Source: Bradyrhizobium zhanjiangense
GTDB taxonomy: Bacteria > Pseudomonadota > Alphaproteobacteria > Rhizobiales > Xanthobacteraceae
Assembly (NCBI RefSeq): GCF_004114935.1
Contig: NZ_CP022221.1
Span: 8,329,001 to 8,393,000 of the forward strand
Direction of reading: 5' to 3'
Length of the DNA: 64,000 nt
This document shows positions 1 to 9,114 of the stretch, in pieces. Every line of letters starts with the position of its first letter. Position 1 is the stretch's first letter. Below the pieces are notes generated by a model. That model searched no databases. It was not told the DNA's origin and saw only the letters and a list, made by a program, of their open reading frames with translations. A program made the translations under genes and the position numbers.

Positions 1-732
1 ACCCGGAAGCACGGCTGCCACACCTTCCGGATTGATGTTGAAGGCCAGGAATATCAACGGCTCATCGCCTGGGTTTCCCCATTGGTGCACGAGGTCGTGC
101 GGTTCATAGATCAAGGACCGCGGTCCCCTTGCTTCTGTTTTGCCGTCGACCGTGTTGGCCCCGGTGCCGGAGAGTATGAAGTATAGAGCTGCGCCTGACC
201 GATGGTGGGGCGGGTTGGAAGGCATCTGCGCCGGAAATGTGACCCGCGTGAGATTGAGATCATAATTACCTGGCTTCAGGTCGGGGATCGGGCTCGCCGT
301 GCGGTACAATTCTCTTACGACGGCAGGTGCCGTCTCGGTAGGACGACCCAATTCTCCAGCGGGGACGAGAAAGAAGTGGAGAAATATTGACGGCGCCCCA
401 CTGCCTGCCGTCAGCGCGGCGGCCTTTCCGCCGGCGATGAACAGCCCCTCTCCGGCATTGAGCACTTTGACCTCGCCACCGAGCGCGACCTCGGTCGATC
501 CTGACATCTGGTAGAGGATGCCGCTGGCTGCCGAAACGCTGCTCCTCTCGCCCGGCTGAAGGGTAACGCTCACCGCTTTGAAATGGACCGGCGCGTCGGT
601 GACGGTCGGCAGTTTGGTTGCGGCGATCACTGTTCGTGTAATTGCCGGAGGAGCCGCGGGGGTTTGCGCGGTCCCGGAGGCGGGAAGCGCCATCGCGCCG
701 AGCAACAATAGTCCGGTTGTCCTGAATTGCAT
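1..732 (-). CDS. Secreted bicupin-like protein, C-terminus outside window
   Basis: The reading frame starts at an ATG preceded by GGGAGG and stays open to the window edge (244 codons seen, no stop). It opens with a signal peptide (MQFRTTGLLLLGAMALPASG) followed by a Pro/Ala-rich linker. Two cupin-like beta segments follow: one around residues 55-110 with a PGE...G pattern, and one around residues 170-230 containing HHRSGAALYFILSG, whose His pair is a plausible metal site. The protein is therefore probably a periplasmic cupin. The substrate cannot be told from the sequence, and cupins range from enzymes to sugar or metal binders. Confidence 0.75.
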   Translation of the reverse strand, partial: MQFRTTGLLLLGAMALPASGTAQTPAAPPAITRTVIAATKLPTVTDAPVHFKAVSVTLQPGERSSVSAASGILYQMSGSTEVALGGEVKVLNAGEGLFIAGGKAAALTAGSGAPSIFLHFFLVPAGELGRPTETAPAVVRELYRTASPIPDLKPGNYDLNLTRVTFPAQMPSNPPHHRSGAALYFILSGTGANTVDGKTEARGPRSLIYEPHDLVHQWGNPGDEPLIFLAFNINPEGVAAVLPG

Positions 733-897
733 GATTGCCTCCCAGGTTCAGCGGATCATCGGAGCATGATACGCTCTCCCAGCGCCACTTGGAATGGCAG
801 GGCACTTGGCCGGAGACCGCGAGCAACGCCGCGAAACGGAATTCGTGCGGTCGGGGATCATTGAAGTGGAGGAAACTGCAGCGGGCAGTCTTAGAAG

Positions 898-1536
898 ATG
901 GACTTTGCCTCTATCTCGAGCTCTCTGATCCGTTTGATCCAGGTCCATGGACCCTGGATCATTTCCGTGGTCGTTGCGCTGGAAAGCGCCGGCGTGCCCC
1001 TCCCCGGGGAGACCATCCTTGTTGCCGCCGCACTCCTGGCCGCCGCCACCAATCAGATCGATATCGGTATTGTGGTCGCCGCGGCCGCCGCAGGTGCAAT
1101 CATCGGAGACGGGATCGGATACACGGTCGGGCGCCGCTTCGGAATGCCGCTACTTCGCAAATACGGGCACTACATTCGCCTGGATGAAAACCGGTTGCTG
1201 ATCGGTCGATACCTGTTTTTTCGATACGGCAACGCAGTCGTGTTTTTTGGTCGCTTTATCGCGGTGCTGCGCATGTTTGCGGCTTTGCTTGCCGGCGCAA
1301 ACGGCATGCCGGCGGGTCGCTTTTTCCTCTTCAACATCACCGGGGGCATCTGCTGGGCGTGTGTCTTCGGCTTCGGTGCCCACGCTGTCGGAACCGAAAT
1401 CTACAAGATTTCTGAAACGCTGAGCCTCGTGTCACTGGGATTGTTTATTGGCGCGGGATCTGCGCTTTCGATCATCGTGCGGCGATATGAAATTGTGCTT
1501 CTTCGTCAGGCCCAGCGGGCACTGCCGGATGGCTAG
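898..1536 (+). CDS. DedA/SNARE-associated family inner-membrane protein
   Basis: The 212-residue protein is hydrophobic and has the usual DedA length. Family features visible are the N-terminal ESAGVPLPGE segment (around residue 30), GAIIGDGIGYTVGRRFG, and the FFGRFIAVLRMFAALLAGANGM region that corresponds to the conserved F-x-R-F/hydrophobic re-entrant motif. DedA proteins act in the inner membrane; characterised members are linked to lipid-carrier (undecaprenyl phosphate) recycling and membrane-potential homeostasis. The upstream spacer shows only a weak ribosome binding site (AGAAG directly before the ATG). It stands alone, convergent with no neighbour, so context adds nothing. Confidence 0.85.
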   Translation: MDFASISSSLIRLIQVHGPWIISVVVALESAGVPLPGETILVAAALLAAATNQIDIGIVVAAAAAGAIIGDGIGYTVGRRFGMPLLRKYGHYIRLDENRLLIGRYLFFRYGNAVVFFGRFIAVLRMFAALLAGANGMPAGRFFLFNITGGICWACVFGFGAHAVGTEIYKISETLSLVSLGLFIGAGSALSIIVRRYEIVLLRQAQRALPDG

Positions 1537-1649
1537 TGCAAATCGAAACGGACATCCATTTTTGGTGGCTAAGTGGACATGATCAATTTGTCGGTGCGCG
1601 CCCCAGCGCTGGTTGGATCGGCAGGCGATTTTAGGCAAGTCGCACGCTT

Positions 1650-1862
1650 GTGTCGAAACAGCCGAACGCGATCGAGCTGTACCTCCGTTCCGTACCACTT
1701 GATGATCCGCTGCGGTTCCTTTGGCGCAGCCCTAAACCACCGCATCCTCTCGCCTTTGCGCGAGAGGATGCCTATGTCGTGGAGTACCTGCGGCGGCGCC
1801 AAATAATGGGAGGCATGCATGGACGCGCCTGGCAAGGAATTTGCGCTGGCGGGCAGCCTTGA
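1650..1862 (+). CDS. Possible small protein overlapping the Rieske gene start
   Basis: A GTG-initiated frame of 70 codons (MSKQPNAIELYLRSVPLDDP...) has bradyrhizobial-looking codon use in its first 50 codons and ends 44 bases inside the following Rieske gene in another frame. I recognise no family. It could be a short translationally coupled leader gene or the tail of a lost gene. The last 15 codons, inside the Rieske gene, look non-coding. Confidence 0.25.
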   Translation: MSKQPNAIELYLRSVPLDDPLRFLWRSPKPPHPLAFAREDAYVVEYLRRRQIMGGMHGRAWQGICAGGQP

Positions 1863-3600
1863 GGAGCTGAAGATCAAGAGGCGGCTCGTTGTGCACGGTG
1901 GCCATCGTCCGATCCTCGTCATCTACGACCGCGGGCGCATCTTCGCCCTCGACAATCGGTGCCCGCACATGGGCTTCCCGCTCGAGCGCGGCAGCCTCGA
2001 GGACGGCATCTTGACCTGTCACTGGCATCACGCTCGCTTCGATCTCGAAAGCGGCTGCACCTTCGACCTGTGGGCGGACGACGTGCCGATCTGCCCGGTC
2101 GAGGTGCGTAATGGTGACGTCTGGGTGAAGACCGCGTTCACGCAGGCCGATCCCGCCGGGCACTGGCGTCAGCGGCTTGCGAACGGCCTCGCCCACGACC
2201 TCGGCCTCGTCATTGCCAAGGCCGTGCATGGTCAACTCGCGGCCGGCGTACCGCAGGGCGAAATCGTCCGGCAGGTGGCGCTATTCGGGGCGCAAAACCG
2301 CGATGGCTGGGGCATCGGTCTTACGATTCTTACGGCACTCGCCAATCTCCTGCCTGTGCTGCCCGAGGAGGAAGGCTATCTCGCTCTCTTCCACGGCGCA
2401 CGCCGCGTGGCCGCGGACTGCGACGGCGAGGCGCCGCGGCGGGAACGCGCGCCGCTTGGCAGCCGGCCGGATGCGGCTGCGCTCAAACGCTGGCTGCGGC
2501 GTTGGACAAACGTGCGCCATCGCGAGGCCGCCGAGCGCACCCTGCTCACGGCAATTGCCGCCGGCTTCTCCCCGGCTGAGCTCGCTGATTCCCTGTTCGC
2601 TGCCGCGACCGATAGGGCGTTCGCCGACACCGGGCACTCGCTCGACTTCATCAACAAGGCGTTCGAGTGCCTCGACCTGGTCGGCTGGCAACACGCGGCG
2701 GCTCTGCTGCCGACTGTCGTCGGTCAGATGGTCGGGGCCCGTGGCGCCGAAGAATCGACTACCTGGCGCCAGCCCGTTGACCTTGTTGCATTGTGTGAGG
2801 AATCAACCAGCCAACTCGCGGACCTGTTCGCTGCCGGACGCGGCGCGCGTGACTGGTCGGGCCACGCCGCACTCGCTCAAGAGCTACTCGGTGACGATCC
2901 GGCCGGAATCGTTGACGTGCTCAAGGAGGCGATCTGCGCCGGTTCCGCTCCTGTTGATCTGGGCCAATCCCTCGCGTATGCAGCAGCGCTCAGGGTGGCG
3001 CGCTTCGGCACTGCCAACGAGCACGCCGATTGGGAGTCGGCACATCACGTCTTCACCTACGCCAACGCGGTCCACCAGATGCTGACGCGCATCGGGACCA
3101 CCAACATCGACGCGCACGGCGCGGCCGTCCGGAGCGTCTTGCACGGCGCGATGGCGCTCTACCTTGCTCGCTATCTCAATGTGCCGCCGGCACGCATCCC
3201 TGGCGACGGCGGCGAGCAGCTCGATGATCTGCCCGCGGAGCCAGAGACGATCCGCGCCGCCTTGCTCGACGCCTTCGACCGGCAGCGACAGGTCGATCTT
3301 GCCGCGCGCCTGGTAGCACGGCACCTCACGCTCGGCCATTCGCCGCAGGCGCTGATCGCCACGCTCGCGCATGCGGTGCTGCGCGAAGATGCAGGCTTCC
3401 ATACATATCAGATGCTGGAGGCGGGGGTCCGGCAGTTCGGGGCGTGGGGCAACACGGACGAGGGCCGGCACATCCTCATCGCGGTTGCCCGCTATCTGGC
3501 GGCCCATTCACCGACCGAACGCGCGTCACACCAGACAGCCGACATCGCCCGCCGCTTGATGCGGGGTGCCGAGCTACATCAAGAGGCTGGATCGTTCTGA
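1819..3600 (+). CDS. Rieske [2Fe-2S] protein with large C-terminal domain
   Basis: Residues 1-110 form a Rieske domain: Cys48-Pro-His50 and Cys67-His-Trp-His70 give the canonical two-Cys, two-His cluster ligands. The remaining ~480 residues are helical and lack the mononuclear-iron motif of ring-hydroxylating oxygenases. His-containing helices there include HSLDFINKAFECLD, HHVFTYANAVHQML and LHGAMALYLARYLN, which could form a metal or cofactor site. There is no signal peptide, so it is likely cytoplasmic. The start is supported by GGGAGG upstream. The Rieske domain probably passes electrons to or senses redox for the C-terminal part, whose activity I cannot name. Confidence 0.8.
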   Translation: MDAPGKEFALAGSLEELKIKRRLVVHGGHRPILVIYDRGRIFALDNRCPHMGFPLERGSLEDGILTCHWHHARFDLESGCTFDLWADDVPICPVEVRNGDVWVKTAFTQADPAGHWRQRLANGLAHDLGLVIAKAVHGQLAAGVPQGEIVRQVALFGAQNRDGWGIGLTILTALANLLPVLPEEEGYLALFHGARRVAADCDGEAPRRERAPLGSRPDAAALKRWLRRWTNVRHREAAERTLLTAIAAGFSPAELADSLFAAATDRAFADTGHSLDFINKAFECLDLVGWQHAAALLPTVVGQMVGARGAEESTTWRQPVDLVALCEESTSQLADLFAAGRGARDWSGHAALAQELLGDDPAGIVDVLKEAICAGSAPVDLGQSLAYAAALRVARFGTANEHADWESAHHVFTYANAVHQMLTRIGTTNIDAHGAAVRSVLHGAMALYLARYLNVPPARIPGDGGEQLDDLPAEPETIRAALLDAFDRQRQVDLAARLVARHLTLGHSPQALIATLAHAVLREDAGFHTYQMLEAGVRQFGAWGNTDEGRHILIAVARYLAAHSPTERASHQTADIARRLMRGAELHQEAGSF

Positions 3601-3695
3601 ACATCGCGCGCCGAGGGCGATCTGAAGCAACAAAGGCCTGCGTCCGACACGCGCTTCCAGTTACCATTTTAGCGAGCACCAGTACGACGCCCGGA

Positions 3696-4982
3696 TCATG
3701 TCCCGGACAGAACCGCTACAGCACGGCTCAGTTGGAGGTCATCTGATCCGGCAGAGACCGCGCCTGCCGGGACCTCGATCGTCGGCGTCACGCCCACGCC
3801 CTCCAGGCGCTCGCCATCGACCCGAACATCTTCGACTGCGAGCAGCAGCAAGCCGCCTCCGATGAGGAATGCGGTGGCGGCAAGGACCGCGCCCTCTGTC
3901 CGGGTGCCGATGAGCTCGCCCAACCGGTACTTCTTGAAGCCATATGCAAGCACCTCCTTGCCGCTGCGCGTGTCGCCGTTGATGAGCATGGCAACGGGCT
4001 TGCGCCACTTCACATTCACGAGTTCGCTAGTGCCGCCTCGGTCGGTGACCTGCATCGTTGGCGCCCGGGCGTTGAACAGGTCGAGATATTCGGGTTGTGC
4101 GCCGCCCCAGCCATCCCGCAAATCCCAGATCAGCGCGTCCGCGTCTTTTAGCGCCCCTTGCCACAGCAAGCGTTCAAGAGCGCGTTGGTAGATGGAGCCA
4201 GCGTAGCACCAGACATGGACATAGCCGATGCGTCGTCCGTTGGATTCGATGATGCGCGCGCTCGACTCCAACCCACGAAGAAACATTTTCGTGGGCTCGA
4301 GGTCGACCGGCCCGACCGCAATTTGCAGCACCGCGGCACCCCGCTGCACCTCCAAGATAACCGGTTTGTCTACCTTCCCACGGAAGGACCTGACCGGTTC
4401 AAATGCCGTGCCGTCAGCCGCGATTATTTCGTCACCGACGCGGAGGCCCGCCTGCTGAGCCGGCGTTCCATCGATCACGCCAGTGATCGTGTTACGACCA
4501 GCCGCCTCGGAACGTGAAATGACACCAATGCCAGGGTACGAAACGCGGCCGTCCGGAAATGCGCGCTGTAGTCCCCGCCGTCGCAACGCGCCGACAAAGA
4601 TGTCTGCAAGCTGATAATATTCAGGCTCATCTGGCGTATAAAAGTGCGTGTGCGAAGCGTGCAACTCAGACAGCATGGCGTTGATGACGCGCGCCAGCGA
4701 GTTCTGGGATGTTGCCCGCTGGACGTCGGAGAGATATCTCTCCCGAACCGCCGTCCAGTCCAGTCCGCTGTGACGCGGATCGAAAAAGCGATCACGCACG
4801 GTCTGCCAAACGCTCTCGAAGGTCGCGACGCCATCAGCGGGAACATAGGTGTCGTTGGCCTCTCCCTTGAGAGGCTCCGCGGCACTCGGGGCCTTCGCAG
4901 CCACGGCACATGCCGTAACCATGGCTGCGAGTCGCAACACTTGGCGACGCGAAGGCGATGTATCGACAACCTCTTTCATCAT
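3696..4982 (-). CDS. S41-type periplasmic protein with PDZ domain, Tat signal (paralogue A)
   Basis: I chose the ATG that gives 428 residues because it matches the 427-residue paralogue starting at 10386. The N-terminus carries a Tat-like signal (SPSRRQVLRLAAMV). Next come an ELHASHTHFYTP segment typical of the S41 core, a PDZ domain (ISRSEAAGRNTITGVIDGTP...GLRVGDEII) and the S41 catalytic domain with GDTRSGKEVLAYGFKKY. By alignment with tail-specific protease the nucleophile Ser is present, but the catalytic Lys position is Ala (RTEGAVL). It may use another base, as tricorn-like S41 proteins do, or be a non-proteolytic binder. It stands alone on the minus strand. Confidence 0.8.
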   Translation of the reverse strand: MMKEVVDTSPSRRQVLRLAAMVTACAVAAKAPSAAEPLKGEANDTYVPADGVATFESVWQTVRDRFFDPRHSGLDWTAVRERYLSDVQRATSQNSLARVINAMLSELHASHTHFYTPDEPEYYQLADIFVGALRRRGLQRAFPDGRVSYPGIGVISRSEAAGRNTITGVIDGTPAQQAGLRVGDEIIAADGTAFEPVRSFRGKVDKPVILEVQRGAAVLQIAVGPVDLEPTKMFLRGLESSARIIESNGRRIGYVHVWCYAGSIYQRALERLLWQGALKDADALIWDLRDGWGGAQPEYLDLFNARAPTMQVTDRGGTSELVNVKWRKPVAMLINGDTRSGKEVLAYGFKKYRLGELIGTRTEGAVLAATAFLIGGGLLLLAVEDVRVDGERLEGVGVTPTIEVPAGAVSAGSDDLQLSRAVAVLSGT

Positions 4983-5773
4983 CTGAACTCGCGGTGGAGC
5001 GTCTGCCGCGGCGCGTTCGGCGGCCATTCGATCCCGGCACGTTACCGAATGCTTGCGCTCCATTGGCGAACAGAGGCGTCGTTGAGAAGGCAGATTCGAA
5101 CAGATGTTGAGGCCACTGGTCTGCGCCGCTCGGAATGGAGAAGGCGGCCGATGCCTCACCAGGCAGTGACGCGTCCCGGCGGAAGTGGTAACCGGCTTCT
5201 GGCCGCACTGCTGCCACCGGAATTTCGCTCTGGCGCGTCCGGAGCGATTAGATCTGAGCGACGCGGGCACATAGAGATCGACCGACTGAAGCTTGCGGCA
5301 GCGGCGTGCGATGCCACGGCACCATGCGTCGCGAAGTTGAGGACAGCTTCTCGATGAAGGCGGCCCGTCCTTCCGTCGCGGTGCCGTCGATTGGATCAGG
5401 TGAGAGGATTAGCAACTTGGAGAGCACTGAGCTTCCGCGAGACTGCTTATCTTAGGTCGCGATCAGAAGGGTTGAATTGTTCGATCTGCTGCACCGGACA
5501 GCTTCCGGCGTAACAAAGACGCACTCCATGCCAAACGGCGGAGCCGCACTTTGTTTTGCGGCGGGCCGACTGAGACTGCCGCGCGGCTTGCTACTACCAG
5601 TACTTTCCACCGGCCCTCGTCTTGGTGTCTCGCTACGCCGCTTCGCGCTTGCATCATGGATCGATTTCTTCAACTCCAGCAGCATATCTTTGACCTAGTC
5701 CATCGACGTCTCCAGCGCCGTAAATCTACCGTTCGCGTACCAAGTACCGCAAGGCGGCTTTTTCAGGATCCCA
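4983..5773. other. Intergenic stretch without a supportable gene
   Basis: About 790 bases lie between the S41 gene and the decayed remnant. Open frames occur on both strands, but none has a ribosome binding site, family motif or consistent codon use. The minus-strand frame upstream of the S41 start (up to 5270) stays open, but the paralogue has no such extension. Confidence 0.5.
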
Positions 5774-6269
5774 AGGCTCGGCCGGGAGTGGAGCCAAGAA
5801 CTGGAAGCGGATGAAATCGGGCAGAAGCTCGGCGCAGCTGCCAAGACTCAAGATGAATCGGGTTTGACGCAGAATGCCATCTTTGGTGCTATCGCGGCTT
5901 ATGCGCCGGCACTGCTTCTGCAGATCGCAAATGTCCTCGACGACGCGATCTTTTGCGGAGCAAGGGCACGGTCAGGAAGATTCGGACAACGATCGCGCGC
6001 TGCTCACGAGCCAGATTTCAGCGCTTCGCGATTACGGAAAAAAGATAATTGTGAGCGATGACTTCGCGGAGATACTTGAATGTCGTCAGGATGGACATCC
6101 GCCGGCCTGGCTTCGCGCGGAGCTTGCGTTGCGCCGCGCAGACCGGAAGTTCGTAGTTGCTCCAAGTCGACCCACACCCGAGGTTAGCTTGGTACGAGCG
6201 CTCGTGACGAATTCACTTTTGCTTTCCCCGCTGGCTGCACCCGATATCAAGCGCCAACTATCACAATAG
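5774..6269 (+). pseudogene. Decayed remnant with an M48-peptidase-like ExEAD motif
   Basis: One frame reads GREWSQELEADEIGQKLG and continues through TQNAIFGAIAAYAPALL to LDDAIF near 5952. There the sensible reading jumps by one base to the frame AEQGHGQEDSDND...LLTSQISALRDYGKK, which runs to a stop at 6269. The ELEADEIG piece resembles the third zinc-ligand region of M48-type metallopeptidases, but no HExxH is found upstream. I read it as the 3' part of a lost gene with at least one frameshift. The family assignment is tentative. Confidence 0.4.
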
Positions 6270-6315
6270 CCGGATGTCGGTGACAGCACGAATAGATGGG
6301 ATGCAAGCGTTCATC

Positions 6316-7053
6316 CTACCGCGTCGAGATCAATCCGCGAGGCGTAGCAACTATCCAGCGGTTGCCCCAACGCACGATAGAATCAACTCGTCCGATGCCG
6401 GGGACCACGTCGCCCCGTGCTGCCATTCGAATTCCATCGGGCCCTTCGAGCACCGCCGTTCCGCCGCGAACATCAAGGACTGCCCAACCCACAATAGTCG
6501 TTGGCCTTGTCTCGGGGACCGACAAGAGCGGCCCCGCAGGCTCGAGTGAGCCGGTCACAGACATGTCCGCCTCGACAACCGAAGAAGCTGGGTTCGAAGC
6601 TTCCGCCGATTGCGCCCCACTCGACGCTTTGGCCAGAGGCTTCGGAGCAAGGCTCGCGCTGGCTGTGGAGGGCTGACCTAAACCGGGCGGTGCTCGCGAG
6701 CCTGATGCTGATGTTATCTTTCGCGCGCTTTCGGCCTTACGACCTGACTTTGTGTCCGGCATGCGGCGCGAAGCTGTTTCTATGTGAGCAATTGGATTGA
6801 GAGCCGAGATAGTTGCGGGACCATACCAAGCCCCAGCCCATCCCAATCCAAAGCCTCCAGCCAATGCGACTGCGACGAGCCAAATGGTGCGTTTTGGATG
6901 GCCGCTTGGCGCCAATAGCGCCAGGACCTCATCTCGATTGGAGGTCAAGAAATTTGATTGGTCGAGAGTGATGGGCCACGTCGCGACCTCGCCACTGCCC
7001 TGATCCGCGACCTTCTCGATGATTTCCAAGGTATTGGCATGGTACAATTGCAT
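6316..7053 (-). CDS. Hypothetical single-pass inner-membrane protein
   Basis: The ATG at 7053 gives 245 residues; a TTG 24 bases upstream is an alternative. The cytoplasmic N-terminus (~55 residues) leads to one membrane helix (TIWLVAVALAGGFGLGWAGAW). A low-complexity Ala/Ser/Pro linker follows. The C-terminal domain of about 60 residues reads VGWAVLDVRGGTAVLEGPDG, then a Gly-rich GDVVPGIGRVDSI and a closing WIVATPRGLI. From memory, this C-terminal pattern recurs in bradyrhizobial membrane proteins of unknown role. It is divergent from the secreted-protein gene at 7375, with about 320 bases between starts. Confidence 0.65.
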   Translation of the reverse strand: MQLYHANTLEIIEKVADQGSGEVATWPITLDQSNFLTSNRDEVLALLAPSGHPKRTIWLVAVALAGGFGLGWAGAWYGPATISALNPIAHIETASRRMPDTKSGRKAESARKITSASGSRAPPGLGQPSTASASLAPKPLAKASSGAQSAEASNPASSVVEADMSVTGSLEPAGPLLSVPETRPTTIVGWAVLDVRGGTAVLEGPDGIRMAARGDVVPGIGRVDSIVRWGNRWIVATPRGLISTR

Positions 7054-7374
7054 GCTCGGGTCCCTTGTGGTCCCCAATGATCATGCCGGGAACTAAACCA
7101 ACCCTTAACGGCCGATGCACCTCAGCACGAATAAGACAGCAGTGGATCGCGCAAGAAACCAAAGGCGTGATCTCTGCCGGTCGCCCGGGAGCTCGACCAC
7201 ATGACGGCGGGACTGCCTTTTGCAACCGCGAGCTGCTGGACCGGACTTGCATTCGGGCCCGGATCTCACGTCAGGAGCACAATGAATCCATCGCACCGAC
7301 AGATTTGAGCCGCATGGCCGCCTATGTCGGTGCGAAGGGTCATGCCGGGCGGGGCGCAACACCGGGAGTCTTCG

Positions 7375-8103
7375 ATGTCCGGTTATTTGCGATTTTGCTT
7401 CGCTGGTTTGGTTTTTGTTGGAACTCTTTCGTCGGCGCCTGCGTCCTCCAATCCTCTTGCGGATATCTTCAATACTGCTGCGCCCCAACCTGCGGTAACC
7501 TCTCCGCCGCAAGCGGAATGCTTGGGACGTCCCGGCAACTCGACCCCCGACGGGCAGCATTGGGTCTATCGAATGGACGGGCACCGCAAATGCTGGTTCC
7601 TGACCGAGGGTACCGCGAAGGTGAAGAAGACGGTTCGTCGGCGCGTGGCCAAAGATAGCACCGCCAGTTTGGACGAGAACGGGGCCGCGCGGCCCAGGCA
7701 GAGCGGAGTCGTTGATGCACGCGCGGAGTTGCTGCGCTCCGCGCCGGCCGAGCCGTCTCACCCCGAGGTCAAGGTAGCTGATGCTGCCGACGATCTCGGC
7801 ACGGGCAGCGCTCTGATGTCGGCGGCCCCCATCGCTGAGCACGGCCGCCGGCCGACGCCCGCGCACTCCGTGCTCAGCCAAGTCGATGTTGAGCAGCTTC
7901 TCGCAACCGCACCGACGGTCAACGATGCGGTGACTTCGTTCGGACCTCCTGCTGTCCCGACCGGCGTGGGTATCGCGGAAGCTCGCAACGAGGCGCCGAG
8001 CCAGACGGCAACTTGGCTAGGCGCACTGCTGATGATGCTGGGGATGTTCTCCATCTTAAGCTCGAGCCGCTCGCTTCGGCACGCAGTGAGAATTCGCCAC
8101 TAA
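7375..8103 (+). CDS. Hypothetical exported protein with C-terminal membrane segment
   Basis: I took the ATG at 7375, preceded by GGGAG, because it places a clear signal peptide (MSGYLRFCFAGLVFVGTLSSAPA) at the N-terminus. The 242-residue product has a conserved-looking module with two cysteines (ECLGRPGNSTPDGQHWVYR then KCWFLTEGT). A disordered Ala/Pro-rich middle follows, then a C-terminal hydrophobic helix (TWLGALLMMLGMFSILSS). Both ends being hydrophobic suggests a membrane-anchored periplasmic protein. Its function is unknown. Confidence 0.65.
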   Translation: MSGYLRFCFAGLVFVGTLSSAPASSNPLADIFNTAAPQPAVTSPPQAECLGRPGNSTPDGQHWVYRMDGHRKCWFLTEGTAKVKKTVRRRVAKDSTASLDENGAARPRQSGVVDARAELLRSAPAEPSHPEVKVADAADDLGTGSALMSAAPIAEHGRRPTPAHSVLSQVDVEQLLATAPTVNDAVTSFGPPAVPTGVGIAEARNEAPSQTATWLGALLMMLGMFSILSSSRSLRHAVRIRH

Positions 8104-8156
8104 ACCGCACTTCGCAGGGTCAGAATCGCCAGTCCTCGTCGGAAGGCGCACCTCAG

Positions 8157-8774
8157 ATGGGCGGCGCGCCGTGCTATTCGATCGTCAATCGTCTAATCAA
8201 GGTCGACGGCCTTGCCCTACTGAGCAGGGGCAATAACCAGCAAGAAGATGACCCCTATTTCAAGAGCGTTTGGAGCGGTCAGCTTAATCAGTTCGAAGGT
8301 CGGCGAGCGTCACTCGAGGGGCAACGAAGCGTCATTCGCGAGAAGATCAACCAGCTTGGGTCGCAGATCGTGGGCGCGGAGGCTCAGGTCAAGGCTTTCA
8401 CCGACCAGATAAACTCTGTCCGCAACGAGGCACAGGATATAGCCCCGCTTGTTGAACGAGGCCTGATTGCCCGCCCGCGAATTCTTCAGCTGGAGCGAAC
8501 GGCGTACGGTTTGGAAGGCCAGATCGCCCACACAAAAGCCAGCATCGCGAAGGCGCGCCAGGCGATCGCCGAACAGGGGCAGCAGGTCGCCCAACTCGAC
8601 AATGATCGGATGACAGAGGTCACCAAGGATTTGCGCGACACGCAGGCCAGATTGCTCGAGGTCATTCCGAAGGCGCTGAGTGCAAAATCGATACTTAGTC
8701 GCATGGAAATTCGGGCGTATAACGCCGAGCGCAAGCGGTTGAAGAAAGAGGCGAGCATCTTTTGGCCCGTTTGA
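8157..8774 (+). pseudogene. Truncated HlyD/PrsE-type membrane-fusion protein
   Basis: The middle of this frame is the coiled-coil hairpin of a type I secretion adaptor: GQLNQFEGRRASLEGQRSVI, LVERGLIARPRILQLERTAY, and QLDNDRMTEVTKDLRDTQAR leading to LSRMEIRA. In intact relatives that last motif introduces the lipoyl/beta-barrel part. Here it is followed within 20 codons by unrelated sequence and a stop. The N-terminal membrane anchor and first lipoyl half are also missing. No secretion ATPase or outer-membrane partner is nearby, so this is a fragment truncated at both ends. Confidence 0.7.
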
Positions 8775-9114
8775 GCCATGCCAACCAGCTCGGAAACTGT
8801 CCGCTTATCGAAGTAGACCGGAAGTGGCTCGGCCGCGGTCAAAAACGGTGGGTTCGATCCCAACCGGACCTTGCACGCCCCAACGCAGGAACTGTGGTAT
8901 CCTCCGTCAAATGCGACGGGAACGGTTCGATGAGGCGGCCCCTCAACTGTGGCACTTACCGCTAGTGCTGCGCGTCCTCGTATCCCCGCGCTACTCGATA
9001 CGCGCCGAGGAGGTGATCGAATGAGTGCGCTAGGCTAGCTGGTGCGGTCCAGCCGGCGGAAGACCGGTCCGAGTAAAGGGTAGCGCTCTCCCGGGTTCGA
9101 GGAGGACCAACGTC
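8775..9114. other. Intergenic stretch, nothing recognised
   Basis: About 340 bases separate the HlyD fragment from the reductase gene. No gene, hairpin terminator or repeat is evident. The only clear signal is the GAGGAGG ribosome binding site just before 9115. Confidence 0.5.

Noticed and set aside
8840..8885. GGGTTCGATCCC, resembling a tRNA T-arm
   Set aside because: No D-arm, anticodon arm or matching acceptor strand can be placed around it.
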